A stretch of DNA of 64,000 bases from Topomyia yanbarensis (taxonomy: Eukaryota > Arthropoda > Insecta > Diptera > Culicidae). Position 1 is the stretch's first letter; each line of letters begins with the position of its first letter. Where the stretch lies: contig NC_080670.1 of assembly GCF_030247195.1 (NCBI RefSeq), positions 29,303,997 through 29,367,996 on the forward strand. Direction: 5' to 3'. The position numbers were made by a program, and so were the translations under genes. The notes below the pieces were generated by a model. That model saw only the letters and a list, made by a program, of their open reading frames with translations, had not been told where the DNA came from and did not search any database. This document shows, piece after piece, positions 35,401 to 47,466 of the stretch.

Positions 35401-36150
35401 TGAAAGGGTTACATCTAATAAAACTTGCCTTCATTGTTAGTGGCAAGGTCTGAAATTTTCCTTACTATAGAGGAAAAAGATATGCGATAAACTGCTTGTA
35501 AAAACAAGCGCTAACTTCAAACTCTAGTTGGTTACCATAAAAATCGAAGTTCTCCAGCCACAGCTGCAGATTTCCAGCCAGATCAACAACTTACTGGCCA
35601 TGTTAGTCACAAAAAACAATTGCATATTTCTTGGGAACAGCTCAGCAACCCCTCGCAACATAAGACTTCGACACTAACTGATAAAATGAAACACTGAATT
35701 TGCGCCAAATCGGCGCGTTGTGTCAAATTGAGAAATAAAGCGCGCCAAATCCATGAAATTAGAATATATCATATGAACCCTGAAAATGATCGAAAAAATG
35801 ATCGCTATCCTCTCCATGCATTTAATATTTAGAAACAAAAATTATTAGGATTTGAAATTTAATCCTTTGTTTGAAATGAAATAAAATAATTTGTGGTTTC
35901 GAAATAAAGTAACCACAAGTTTGTTCAAGTAACCAATTCAAGTTCCATGTTTTTCCGGCATGATTTTTTGTGTGATTCTAGAAAACAAAAATTAATACTC
36001 CCATAAAAAGCCACTAATGGCAGCTAAACCCTACACCGAGGCACTAACACCGAGTAAACACCAGGACAAAATGAGTCCCGACAGTTATAATCTGTTTGGA
36101 ATTTTTTAAGAAAGTACTATAACTGAAATAAGCAACAATTGAAAAAAAAA
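32441..36150. other. No gene supported; long AT-rich stretch
   Basis: A 21-codon frame MNDSEQDKFEDLNNQLSQLL begins at 32,972; it could be a first exon, but nothing else supports it. 'gcgccacctagtggtagaaa' near 34,464 resembles a word common in mosquito short repeats. The segment at 35,040-35,330 gives only broken frames. I see no complete element. Confidence 0.3.
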
Positions 36151-38336
36151 ACCTGTTTTAATCCACCTAGAGGTGCAATTGTGCCTTTCTCATTTCTCCA
36201 AACTATGATTTAATAGCTGGTTCGTACAATATAACTTTATGGAAATGTCTTTCATTCTTATTACACTTGGTAAGTATATATAAGAGCACCTTTTTGCATT
36301 CATCGCGGTATCGGTTTGAATCGGAGTTTTCTATGTGATCGACCTCCACAACCCGTAACTCCGGTGCTGGAAGTCGGATGGAGATGGAATTTAATATCAG
36401 TTTCTGGGGACGCAACACCTTTCATTTGAGACTAAGTTGATCAAATCTAGCCATTTTCGAGAAACCAATATAACCGTTATTCTGACTTTGGATGCTTCCG
36501 GATCCGTCGATGGTGGCCAGTGTGGCCAAAGAGACTTTGAATGACTGTTGGGGACCTAAATCTACAAATTCAACAGTTGTGTTTACATTTTGGAAAAAAA
36601 AAAAATCACCTTTTTACATTCATCGCAGAATTCGTTAGAATCGGGATTTGCTGCGTGATCGTACGTATCACCCTGTAATTCAGGAACCAGAACTCGGATC
36701 CACACAAAATTCAACAGCAGCTGATGGACCTTTCATTTAAAATTAAGTTTGTCAAAATCGGTTCAGAAAATTCCGAGAAACCGATTTGGAAAAATCAACA
36801 AATTTTGTTTTGTAACCATACTCTTCAACTCGTAATCCGGAACAAGATGTCGGTTGAAAATGAAATTCAATAGCAACCTATGGGAATATTATACCTTTCA
36901 TTTGAATCTTAGTTTGTAAAAATCGGTTCAGCCATCTTCGAGTAACCGATGTGGACATTTTGTTAACAAATCCGCACATACACACACATACATACACACA
37001 TACATACATACACACAGATATTTTGCGATCTCGGCGAACTGAGTCGAATGTTATATGAGACTCGACCCTCCGGGCCTCGGTTAGAAAGTCGGTTTTGGGA
37101 GCAATTGCATAACCTTTCTATATAAGAAAGGCAAAAGAATAATATTTAATTAGCTTAATAAGCATGAGTTCAATGTTATCTTCATGTGATTATAATTTGC
37201 AAAGGTTGGTGGAATGCGTTTGAACGTGTAGCGAATGGGGGTTTAGTAAAGTGGGTGTGGAGGATGCGTCAGAAATCCTTCATCTTATTTCGGTATACGG
37301 GGTGGATGAAGGAAATCTGGGCGTGAGGGTGATCCAAGAAGAGGGGAGTGATGAAGGAGGGAGGTGTAAGGGCAAGGTGGGGAGGGGGGGGGGAAGGGGC
37401 AGCTACGCAATACTCAACTGCATATTTTGCCTTCCATTTGAGACTTGGTTTGAGAAAATCGGTTCAGTCATCACCGATGAACCGATGTGACTTTAATTGT
37501 GGAATATGCCCGGAATTCCGGACTTCCGGAATCGTCGATAGTGGACAATATATTCAAAGAATGTTTGATTGGCAATCAGTGATCTAGATCTACGATTAGA
37601 AGTAATTTGGTGACCATTTCAATAGTTTTTAGCCTCTGAGGTATTACGATTGTACCGATTTATATGGGAAATTCCAGTGTATCCTTACTAACACCCCTGT
37701 AACTCCGGAAGCAAGAGTCAGAACCGAATGAAATCCAGCAGCAGTCAATGGCATTACTGTATCTTTCATTTGAAATTAAGTTCGTAAAAATCGGTAGAGA
37801 ATTCGTTGTGGAATGGGTGTGATATTAGCTTAGGAACTTGGCGGGTTCCCCGAGGGCGTCATGAACCGTCATAGGTGGCCAATGTGGTCAAAGCTGCTTT
37901 GATTGATCATTAGTGATCCAGACCCGCAAACTAGAGTAATGTTACATCAATTTTAATATGTTTTACATCATTTGAACATTATGGTGGTACCAGTTTATAT
38001 GGGAATTTGCTGTGTGACCGCACTCTTCAACCCGTAACTCCGGAACCGGAAGTCGGATCAACTAAAAATTCAATAGCAGCTTATGGGAGCGTTATACCTT
38101 TCAGATGAAACTAAGTTTGCGAATATCGGTTCAGCCATCTCTGAGAAAATTGTGTGAGTTTAAATGACACACACACACATACACACACATACACACACAC
38201 ATACATACACACACACAGACATTTGCCGATCTCGACGAACTGAATCGAATGGTGTATGATACTCGGCCCTCCGGGCCTCGGTTAAAAAGTCGATTTTTAC
38301 AGTGATTGCATAGCCTTTCTTTATATGAGAAAGGCA
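36151..38336 (+). mobile_element. Family R dispersed repeat, long composite copy
   Basis: It starts CCTGTTTTAATCCACC with GCCTTTCTCATTT, as at 18,661. An internal 3' end (TATATAAGAAAGGC) occurs at about 37,131 and the final 3' end (TATATGAGAAAGGC) at 38,336, so the end module is present twice, as in the copy inside the P element. It has AC tracts at about 36,976-37,016 and 38,167-38,218 and a G-rich segment at about 37,200-37,405. Positions 37,491-38,336 match 1-846 almost exactly. No recognisable protein is encoded. Confidence 0.8.
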
Positions 38337-38659
38337 AAAACGATTGAACGTAAAAAAAGACAATTTTAGTCGTTAGAATTCGGAAGTTTCACTTTTCTTT
38401 CTATTGATTTACAAAGCAAACCAGCTCGATGATGCGTTTAAAAGAAGCAACATGAAGCTCGCTTGTTAGGGGGCATGTAGCGACCTGAATTTTTCTTCGG
38501 TATCTTCTTCTGAGAAAATTTTAAATTTATATTTTTCGAGAACAATTAAACCATGATGAAAGCGATCGTTTTTGGCATTCCGAAGGCTATTTTGAGTGTT
38601 GAGAAGTATCTGAAACTTTTTTGGTAATTTCCCATATTATCTTCAGTAACTTCAAGTTT

Positions 38660-38795
38660 CTTGCGGCACATCACGCTAGACTACGTGTTCGCCTACAGAG
38701 CTAGCGTCAATCCGACGCTAGCATTTTCCTGGCACTAAGTTAGTGTCCAATTCTGATGAGACGAAGTCTTAACGCAAATTCCATAACTCGTCCAG
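38660..38795 (+). repeat. Hammerhead-like repeat (family H), copy
   Basis: The cleavage-side strand GCTAGCGTCAATCCGAC (38,700-38,716), inner text 'cctggcactaagttagtg', stem I return 'gtccaatt' and CTGATGAGACGAAGTC (38,753-38,768) are all in place. The conserved GAAA is TTAA, which would abolish cleavage. This copy shows the whole type III arrangement best. Confidence 0.55.
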
Positions 38796-40309
38796 TTTCT
38801 AGTTTCACACCCAATGCTAACTTTTCTAAAGTAATCCATCACAAATTAGTTCGTTATAACAAGAACTCCCGACAAAGTTACCCACTTGAGCAACTTGCCA
38901 CTTTGATGATCTTTAGTCACTCCGGTCAAACTCCTATCAGCTACGCTCGGTAGCAGAAATATCATCCACCCTCTCCCTCTAATTACACTTTTTCGGAATT
39001 GTTTGATCGGCCAAGTGGAAACAAATCGATTGAAAATTGCGACCTTTCATCCCATCCCACCCATCGTTCTCCGTTCCATCATCCAACAACAATCCGTTGC
39101 CGTAACAAAAATCGATGAATCACCCGGCATTTTTTTCGTTATTTATATTTACGCAAATAACCAGCCAGTCAGCCAGTCACTTGAAGCGGGCTTGATTCTT
39201 AATGTTCATATCAAAAAGTAATTAATTCAAATGCTTATTTACATAGAGCTGCTTTTTATTTGTTTGTGTTTGTGTGGGTGTTTGTTCCCGTTGGTTGAGT
39301 GGAAAATCCTTGGATTCTTTCCCCCGGCTAAGTGAAGTCAGGCACAAGAAACACGACGACTCGCGCTTTAATTTGAAACGATGCTATTTGCTCCGTTCTT
39401 TGAGCTTTTTTGATTACAATCTTGCACGATGGTGTCTTGCAGGCGGAGTGGGAGAAAACTTTGCCATGGAATTAAAAAAAAATTCTGCTTACTTGGGAAT
39501 TTGAGTTGCGCTAATTATGCGACTCGGTTGAAGATTTGATTTTTTTCTCTTGCAATAACTTTAATTAGTCCAACGAAACATCAAAAAATGGACAAATTGA
39601 CATAATGGCTAAATTTGCAATTTAGCAGTAGAGGAGAGGAAGAAAATTTGCTTAAAAAACGAAAACAACATCCGCTGCTCGGATCGCTCAATCCAACCCC
39701 CCCCCCCTTACCACACAAACAGAAAACTGATCCGGAAACGAGACAACACTAGCAAAAAGTTCAAAGAACCGGCACCGGAATCCGCTCCAGAATCATCAGC
39801 CAGTTCGTCCGTGCGGAACCGTGCGCACTGAATGCAAAAGGGCTCGTCCAACTCGCCCCCCGACTTCATCGAGAATTCGATGGCTCAAAGGACGAACAAC
39901 TCGGCTGAAATGTGACATAATTAAATTTTTATCATCAAATTACGTTAAATTTTGTTTTTGCCTGTTTTTGGCGTTCTTGTTGTGCGCTTCACGGTCCGGT
40001 TGACGGTTTGGCGGTGCGGTAACCTTGGGCGAAAAGGCATATCCGGTGGTCAGCCCGAAAAAAAACCCGATGGTGGCTGATGTTGACCGTTGGTTCGAGC
40101 TTATGTTACGTGTTTTAGCGATGGGTTTTATTCGTTGTCATTTATGATGTGCTATCTAAGTTTTCATATGACTAAATATAGTAGAGGAAAGTCGCAGGGA
40201 AGGTGCCTGAGACCACATTTCTTCTTATATTACAATAATGATCGTCGCATGCCAATATGGAAAACTTGAAGTTTATTCGACTATCCCTTTAATTCTGTTG
40301 TTCCAGTTG
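38796..40309. other. No gene seen
   Basis: Mostly non-repetitive, with a C-run at about 39,699-39,707. The open frames lack recognisable motifs. Confidence 0.35.
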
Positions 40310-41480
40310 CAGCGGGCCGTGATTCTGATTGTGATATTGAGTGTACGGTTAAGATTTGGAGGTGTGCAGATATTATGATCGCGTGGGAACGAGCGTTTGT
40401 ATGTTCGTGTTAGAAACCGCGTTTATAATCTTATAAGTGTTAATAGTTCACTTAATCACCCCGGCTTTGCATGTATGCGAGATCGCCAACCTAGGTGTGT
40501 GTGAATGACCGCGAAGGCTTCGAGCGTTTATATGTTGACTCGTTTGACTGCGAGGGCGTTTGTATGCCACGTGTGCTAGTGTAAATGTAACTTAGCGTCC
40601 ATTGTATGACCGTGCGCTCATTTGCATATTAGCGTTGGCTCTTCAATTCTCTCGCGGCTCGCGAGACTGATGTTTAATTTTGAGTGTTCGATTCAGATGC
40701 TAGTCAGATGCTAGAACAGAGTGCCCAAGTAACAATTGAAGTTTTATAGCATGCTACAAGTGCAATCTAAGTTTTATGAGTGGCTATAAAACTACCATAA
40801 ATCCTCAATTGTTACTAGGGTGAGCTCCTCCAAATCACAATGGTTCCCGACAACATCGCCCAGAAACTTGTTGTTAGGTGTATGTCAGCGTCATTTTTAT
40901 TGTTGGAGAGTGATCTAACGAAAGGTATGAACCTAGGCTGCTAGGACTAAAGGTAGGGGCTTCCCGATCGATCCATGTCCGCGTGGGAACGGATGTTGGT
41001 ATAATCGCGCTTTAGAGAACGCATTTAAAAATTCGCAAGTGCTATTATATTAACTTGATCAAAATGGCGCTTTATATATGCGAGTTCTCGGTCGTAGTTG
41101 TGCGCGATTGATTGCGATTGGAGGTTCGCATGTGTAACCAAGTTTGTATTATCGCAAAGGATACAAGCATTTCTATGTAAACGTGTTCGATCGCGTAAGC
41201 GGTTTTATGATGCATATTCCAGCATATTTTTGAAAGCTTTTTAATGTTTGTACCCGTCATTGTGATGTTTGATTTTGAGTATATACGGTTCGGATGATTT
41301 GCAATCAGATTTGCGTTATCGGGAATTGCTCGAGTGTTTGTATGTTATTGCGCGCGATTTTTCCATCACATAGGTGCTTGTATGTCGCGTATGCCAGGGG
41401 CTTTGTAGTTTCGCGTGTACCTTCCTATAACCGTGTGATCGTTTGCATATTCACGTCTATTTACTTAGGATAATCGACAC
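40310..41480 (-). mobile_element. Family Q retroelement, diverged copy in reverse orientation
   Basis: Read on the minus strand it contains the family's 3'-proximal text (CAGAATCACGGCCCGCT near 40,315-40,332). Upstream are module words resembling 'ccttcgcg', 'gcgaagttacat' and 'caaacgc'. The precise 3' end and A-run are absent, so it is truncated or rearranged. A 97-bp inverted-repeat element interrupts it at 40,724-40,820. Confidence 0.5.
40724..40820. mobile_element. 97-bp MITE, CCCAAGTAACAA termini
   Basis: The left end CCCAAGTAACAATTGAAG and the complement of the right end CCCTAGTAACAATTGAGG differ at only two bases. TG flanks both sides. The short interior can pair further (TTTTATAG/CTATAAAA). 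The termini resemble those of the 847-bp element at 47,467-48,313. Confidence 0.7.
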
Positions 41481-41648
41481 ATAAATCATACATTCTTTCA
41501 GTAAAGGTTAGATCGTACGAGACTCGTATATTTTAATAAAAAAAGATTCGATATTATGTCAGTCATGCGCTGAACAGAAAAAAATAATTGAAATGAAAGA
41601 TGAGAAAGGTAAAAATCAATAGCACAGTTTGACATTAGTATTCCGAAT

Positions 41649-41898
41649 CCCGAACAAACGAAAAGCCCATAATACCCCTATGGTCATGGGGTTTAACATG
41701 GGTGTTCATGGGTTCAATCCATGAAAACACCATCACCATGGTCCGGTAGATCCCATTTAAAATACCATATGTTGGTGTATTTATGGGTTATTGAGACCAT
41801 TTTTTGGTGTCTTGATGGTTGTGAATTTTGTCACGGACCATGTTTAAGGTATTTTCAAGGGGCTATGTGGTTTTTGCACCCATGAGTATTTGCTCGGG
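41649..41898. mobile_element. 250-bp MITE, CCCGAGCAAA termini, copy 1
   Basis: It begins CCCGAACAAACGAAAAGCCC and ends GAGTATTTGCTCGGG, with AT on both flanks. It is closely similar to 57,349-57,601. The interior repeats CATGG words that pair with each other. It is non-coding. Confidence 0.8.
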
Positions 41899-42109
41899 AT
41901 GCCATATAATGGAATTTGGTTGGCCTCCCAGTCTCCTCTATGCAACATTCTGTTAGAGATCAATATAGACACATGGAAGAGCAACAATTATTTTCAATAG
42001 AATATAAATGGCCATTTTCCCAGTTGACGTTTAAAGTAGTATTGTTCGAAAATGCTTGCAATACCATCAATCCATTCAGCCTATGGGAGGGATTTACATA
42101 CGCTATTAA

Positions 42110-42239
42110 CCCTTAAATGCGCAATGTTGTTTTAAAACGCCATTGCAAAAAACATCTCAAAATTATATACAGTAACGTATTGAAGCTGTGAAACAATTTT
42201 CAGAAAATTTAAAGAAAAATTGGTTTGCGCCTTTAAGGG
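42110..42239. mobile_element. 130-bp piggyBac-like MITE with TTAA duplication
   Basis: The element starts CCCTTAAATGCGCAA and ends with TTTGCGCCTTTAAGGG. TTAA lies at 42,106-42,109 and 42,240-42,243. A TTAA target with CCCT-type ends is the piggyBac signature. Confidence 0.75.
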
Positions 42240-42243
42240 TTAA

Positions 42244-43990
42244 AGTTGTCCATATTACTGATACAATTTGCAATTCAATGCAAACTAAGCCAAATTCGAG
42301 CAAAAGAAAGGGGAATCGAAAAGATTTCCCAGTTTTGTCAGTCTAAAATACACCAAGGAACGGATAAAAACGAGTCACCACTGTTTAAGTTTTACGAAAA
42401 AGATTTTAGAGAATCTAGAAAAATAAAATATGAACGATGAAAAATCATTACACGTTGGATTCGAATTTTCGGCGGATTAGACTCTGTGGTATCTGCGATT
42501 GGGCGGCTGGTTATCACGACATCGAGCATATTGTCTGGACGTGCGCTGAACATTGTGTTGCCAGTTCTCAGGATTAAGAGAATTAATGTTCATATTGTTA
42601 ATAAACAACAACGTTCATGAACAGTTTTAACACTAGATTCAGGTCAGTTTGGCTCGTTGACATTAGTGAAGCTGATAATTAGAGCTATTAGTTTGCTTTT
42701 AGCAGTTTTCAAAATTATCGGTACAATTGGAAGTAATGCAGTCAGAATTATTTGATTCCGCCGGTGTCAGTTGCTGACCGGAGTACGAGCAATGTTAGTG
42801 AAGATCGGGTAAGCAATCCCTTGGGATTTCTTGTCGTAAGCAGACGTCAGCTTTTTGTTCGGAGCGGCTCAAAACAGAGTCCGTCTCGGAACGGGTGATT
42901 GCAAAAAAAATTGGTGACTCTCTTAGCTATTTCAACCGCACCATGTCAGCTATTTCAACCGCTGCGAGTCACTCTTTTAACATACATTTTCTGGGCCTCG
43001 ATTGAAGAGTTGAGTTTTTGATTAAGGTTAATTAAGATAAAGCCTAAAGCTGTTTCCTGATCCTGATGCATCAATGCAAACGAAAATACCTTTCAATCTA
43101 CCACTCCTTTCGCCTACCATCAAACGTCACACCAGTCAACTCATATACGCCCACTCGAACCATCGAACCCAATCGAACCGAAACCGGATGGCTGGCCATC
43201 TGAGCCACAGCCTTGAAATTGCCACACAAAATCCACTGCCCTCCTAATCAACAATTCCACTCAGCTTTCTTCAGCGTCGACTTCGTAAATAGGTATGCCG
43301 GTTGTTGCTGTTGGCAACCTTTTCGTTTCAGAAAGGGAAAATTTGAAACCATTCCCCCATCCCTACCCCTGTCCGTTGGTAGCAGCTTTTCTTTCGCCTG
43401 ACGGCAAATAGGTTCGAGAAGACCAAATATCGATTTAAAAGTCAATCGGCAACACCACTCCTTTTCTTTTTCAATAGCGAAGGCGGTAGTCGAAAAGTGA
43501 AAAGGGAGGAAAGGGGTGATGTAACCGGTTTCTATAGGATTGCCTATCCCCGAACTCTGCTAGGGGTGAAATCGTCATTTCGGGGAAATTGAAGATGAAC
43601 TGAAATGGGGGAAGGGTCCTCGTGCCAAGAAGGTGATCCCTCAATTTTACTCCTCAATAGCGGTGATAATGGAAATCAGGTAAATTGGTTTTTCCTTTGG
43701 GTCGAAGGTTTGTGCTTGATGGTTTGGCAGTGATGCTATCTGTTTCATCAATAAAAGATTTCAATTTGAATTTTTCGACAAGTACTTTCAAAGTTGAAAT
43801 ATCGCAACACAGTAAACGTGCTATCAAATCTCTTGAAATTTTACGAATAAAAACTGATTTTTTTCAGGAAGTTTTGTGTATGTATTAGACATAGCTTGTG
43901 AGCATTAAATCAGCATTTAATGTATTATTGTATGTTTGCCTGTAATACTGGTATAAATTTAATTCTCATATTATATTTGAGCAGGGATAG
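42244..43990. other. No gene seen
   Basis: Unique-looking sequence with moderate GC at 43.1-43.7 kb. The open frames are short and without motifs. Confidence 0.35.
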
Positions 43991-43999
43991 CCGACAGGA

Positions 44000-45180
44000 A
44001 AATGCACCGCTAGGTCTGTGCTATTCAGAATTGGTTCATTGCAAAACCGTTAGAGCTAACACCTTCTACGTTTCGAAACTAGGTTGTATGCATGGTGTAA
44101 CTATAACATACGCAGAAAGCTTTTCTCTATAATTGCACTGCAAGCCAGTGGAGACTAAACATCTTTTAACATCTTAGGGTTCTCCAGATCGCCAGAAAGT
44201 CGTCATCGTCCAGGCTGTCACCGCCGCTGATTTTCTTGGTGGTTACGCTTTTCTTGAGATTGCTAACAGTATTATCTTTCTTTAAGCAAAAACAGTTTGG
44301 TGGCATTGTTTCACGCAGTGACTGAATCAATCATATTGATCCTCGTCGTTTCTTACTAAAAATGAGTCTAGTGAGATGATGTATCTAAACTAATACTAAA
44401 AAAGATCATGGTTGAATCCAATTTTCCCTTTTGGAACTTAATATTGCATAATGGCGGCGTTTGATTCCCTAGCTAAAAGCCAAGAGTTCGTTTTCGTTTT
44501 CTCGTCAGTAAACATCAGAGCTTTTGTGTTTGCTTCCCGGGACATCACTCGGGATAAACCAGTTGCTTAAGGCGCTCACATGTGTTGTGTGAACTGTTTG
44601 GATTTTCTGTCTACTACTAATGCTAATTTGGATGCTGGTTTAGATACGTCGCCTAACTAGACTCCCAGTTGTTGTTTGTTACTGACGAGATGAAATCGAA
44701 ACTCAAAAATCAAACTTAATTTAAACACTTTTATCTTTCTTTAAGCAATGTCAGTCTAGTAGCATCTTTGCAGCCGGTGACTGAATCAATCAACTGGATC
44801 CTCTTCGTTTCTTACTAGATCTTTGCTATTCAGGAATGACTCAGTGGAAAATCGTTGTAGCTAACACCTTCTACGTCTCGAAATTAGGTTGTTTGTATGG
44901 TGTAACTAGACCACACGCAAAAAACTTTTTTCTATAATTATGTTGCCGGTCTGTAAGGCATATACGTTTTCTAATATCTTGGGGCTCTTCAGATCGTCAG
45001 AAAGTCGTTTCCGTCCAGGCTGTCACCGCTGTTGATTTCCTGGTGGTTGCGGTTTTTTGAGAATGGTAACATTATTATCTTTTTTCAGGAAAAACCAGTC
45101 TAGCAGCATTGTTGTACTTAGTGATTGAATCTCAATCAGCTGGATCAACTTTGTCGTTTGTTACTAACAATAACCTTCAA
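44000..45180 (+). repeat. Tandem repeat of about 350-bp units, middle unit interrupted
   Basis: 'tgctattcag' with 'agctaacaccttctacg' occurs at about 44,018 and 44,826. 'attatctttctttaagcaa' and its variant occur at about 44,270, 44,729 and 45,075, each followed by 'gtgactgaatcaatc'-like text. This means three units, the middle one mostly lost or replaced where an inverted-repeat element sits. Confidence 0.6.
44484..44704. mobile_element. Hammerhead-like inverted-repeat element (family H), 221 bp
   Basis: The left end 'gagttcgttttcgttttctc' with 'gtcagtaa' faces the right end 'ttactgacgagatgaaatcg' with 'aaactc'. Both arms on their outward strand carry CTGACGAG; the right arm continues ATGAAAT then CGAAAC with GAAA at 44,698-44,701. 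The core differs from the hammerhead consensus by T to C in CTGATGA. Confidence 0.55.
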
Positions 45181-45195
45181 CCCGTGCCACTTGTG

Positions 45196-45569
45196 GAGTG
45201 TGAAGACCCGATTTTATCTACCCCCGATTTTATCAGCTTTTTGACCCGATTTAATTTAGTTTAATTTTATGTAAATTGATTGTTGGTAGTTTGACTCATC
45301 AAACTACCAACAATCAATTTACAGAGAAAAAGAACCAAGTAGAATTCGAGTAAATCCTTTCTTGAGCACATTTTTCTTATCTTAGAGATTCGAAAAATGC
45401 AAAAAAATTTTTTTTAATTTTTAATTTCAGCCAAATAATCAGGAAAGGTTATGAGGCTATATCTAGGGACTAAAGAAGAATATTTTAAGAGCTTTGGTTT
45501 TTTAAAAAGAAAAAAATATGTCCCGATTTTGTCAATGTCCCAAGGGGTGATAAAACGGGTCTTCACTGT
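45196..45569. mobile_element. MITE with GAAGACCCG termini
   Basis: The left end GTGTGAAGACCCGATTTTATC and the complement of the right end AGTGAAGACCCGTTTTATC match. A second 'cccgattttatc' copy lies just inside the left end. The centre holds a perfect hairpin (45,270-45,323). Confidence 0.65.
45270..45323. repeat. Perfect 25-bp hairpin, 4-base loop
   Basis: The 25-bp arms 45,270-45,294 and 45,299-45,323 are exactly complementary, beginning TGTAAATTGATTGTTGG, with the loop CTCA. Confidence 0.85.
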
Positions 45570-45589
45570 ATTAACAAGTACCGGACTAA

Positions 45590-47466
45590 GATTCGTTCAC
45601 TTTCCATCCCTTTTACTTCTCTATTTCTTCCCGGTTTCTTCCCTCCCTCCTTTCGTTTGTTTGAAACTTCCTATCCTCTTACTCTGTTCCGTCACATTTT
45701 TTGTTTTTCCCTTTTTCTTACCTCTTTCTTCCCATTTTCTACTATTTTTCTTACTTCTTCCCACCCTCCCCTTCTTTCTTCCTTTTTTCTTCCTTCAATC
45801 TCCCTCTTTCTTCCCTCTTCCTTACCTGTTTCTCTATCTTATCTTCTTTTTCTCTCTTCTTTCTCACTTCCTTCTTCTATTCTTTCTTATTGCGTCATTT
45901 TTGCCTTCTATTTCTTTCTTCTTTTTATTGCCTTCTTTATTACTTCTGGCTACATTCTTCCTTTTCTGTTCCTTCCCACTTGTCCTTTTTTCTACGTTCT
46001 CTCACACCTCTTCATACTTTCTTTATACTGCTTTTTTATTTTTCTTTCTTCTTTCTACCGTATCTCTAAGCACTTTCTTCCTTTTGCTTTCCCTCTTCTT
46101 TGTCCTTTTTTCTTTTCTTTTCCTTCTCTCTTCCTTCATTCTACTTTTGATCTTACCTCTTTCTTTTCCTTCTTTCCATTTTCTCCTCCATATTTTCCTC
46201 TTTTTGCTTTCTTTCTTACTTCTTCCAATCCTCTCACTTGCTTTTTCCCACATTCTAAGTTATTTTACACCTTCTTTTTATTGCCTTCTTTATTACTTCT
46301 GTCTAAATTTTTCCTTTTTCTGTTCCTTCCCACTTGTCCTTTTTTCTACGTTCTCTCACACCTCTTCATACTTTCTTTATATTGCTTTTTTATTTTTCTT
46401 TCTTCTTTCTACCGTATCTCTAAGCACTTTCTTCCTTCTGCTTTCCCTCCTCTTTCCCTCTTTCCTTTTTCCTTTTTTTCCTTCTCTCTTCCTTCATTCT
46501 ACTTTCGATCTTACTCTTTCTTTTCCTTCTTTCAATTTTCTCCTCCACATTTTCCTCTTTTTGCTTTCTTTCTTACCTCTTCCAATCCTCTCACTTGCCT
46601 TTTCCCACATTCTAAGTTATTTCACACCGGTTCCTACCCGTTTCCTTTCCTCTTTTTCTCTTCCTTTCCTCTTCCTACTTTTCCCACCTTTTACGTTTAT
46701 TCGCACCTTTTCCTTCCCGTTTCCTTTACTCTTATCTTCTTTCTACTTTCTTTTGTACCTTTCCTTTTCATTTTTCCTTCGTTTTCCTTTATTTTGCCAA
46801 CACTCTTTCTTCTTCTTTCCCTTGTTATTTATCCTCTGACTTCTATCATCTTTCTGCTCACTTCTTTTCTTTTACGTTTTCTTTTCTGTTTTTTCTTCCT
46901 TCCCTTTTCCTCCCACTTTCTTCCCTCTTCTTTGTCTTGTTCTCATTCCTCTACCTTCCCTCTCCATTCCTTCTTTCTTCCGAATTTCTACCTTCTTTCT
47001 TCGCTCTTTTTCCGCTTTTGACTTTCCTTCTTCCCTTTTTCTCTAATTTTTCTTCCATTCTTGCCTATTTCTTTTATTTCTTCTTTTTCTGTCTTTTTTC
47101 TTTACTCTTTCTATGTTCCTTTTTGTCTCTTCTAACCTTTTCCTTCTTTTTAATATTTTTCTCAATTTCCTCTATATTCCTTCCATGTTTATTCCTCTCC
47201 TCTTTTTTACCCTTTCTGCCCTATTTCTTGCATCTTTCTTCCCTCTTCCTTCCCTCTTTTTCCCTCCTTCTTCCTTACGTTTTCCTACCCACTTCCTATC
47301 TTCTTCCTTCCCACTTTTTCCTCCTACCTCCTTTCATATCTCTTTCAACCCTCTTCTTTCTCGCTTCCTTTCCTCTGTTCACTTTTTTCATTTCTTGAGT
47401 CTTCCTTTGAACCTCTCTTCCTTTATTCTTTTCCTATTTACCTTCTTCCTCTTTCTAAGCGCTTTA
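45590..47466 (+). repeat. Polypyrimidine tract (CTTCC/TTTCTT words), first part
   Basis: Almost 1.9 kb in which nearly all + strand bases are C or T, built from words such as CTTCCTT, TTTCTTCC and CCTCTTTC. An internal direct repeat is visible: the text from about 45,915 recurs from about 46,270. Frames of over 450 codons, rich in Ser, Phe and Leu, are by-products of the composition and not genes. Such strand asymmetry can form triplex DNA. Confidence 0.9.

Noticed and set aside
45451..47021. Open frames of over 450 codons rich in Phe, Ser and Leu
   Set aside because: They result from a C/T-only strand in which stop codons are rare; all three frames look alike and no motif or start context is present.
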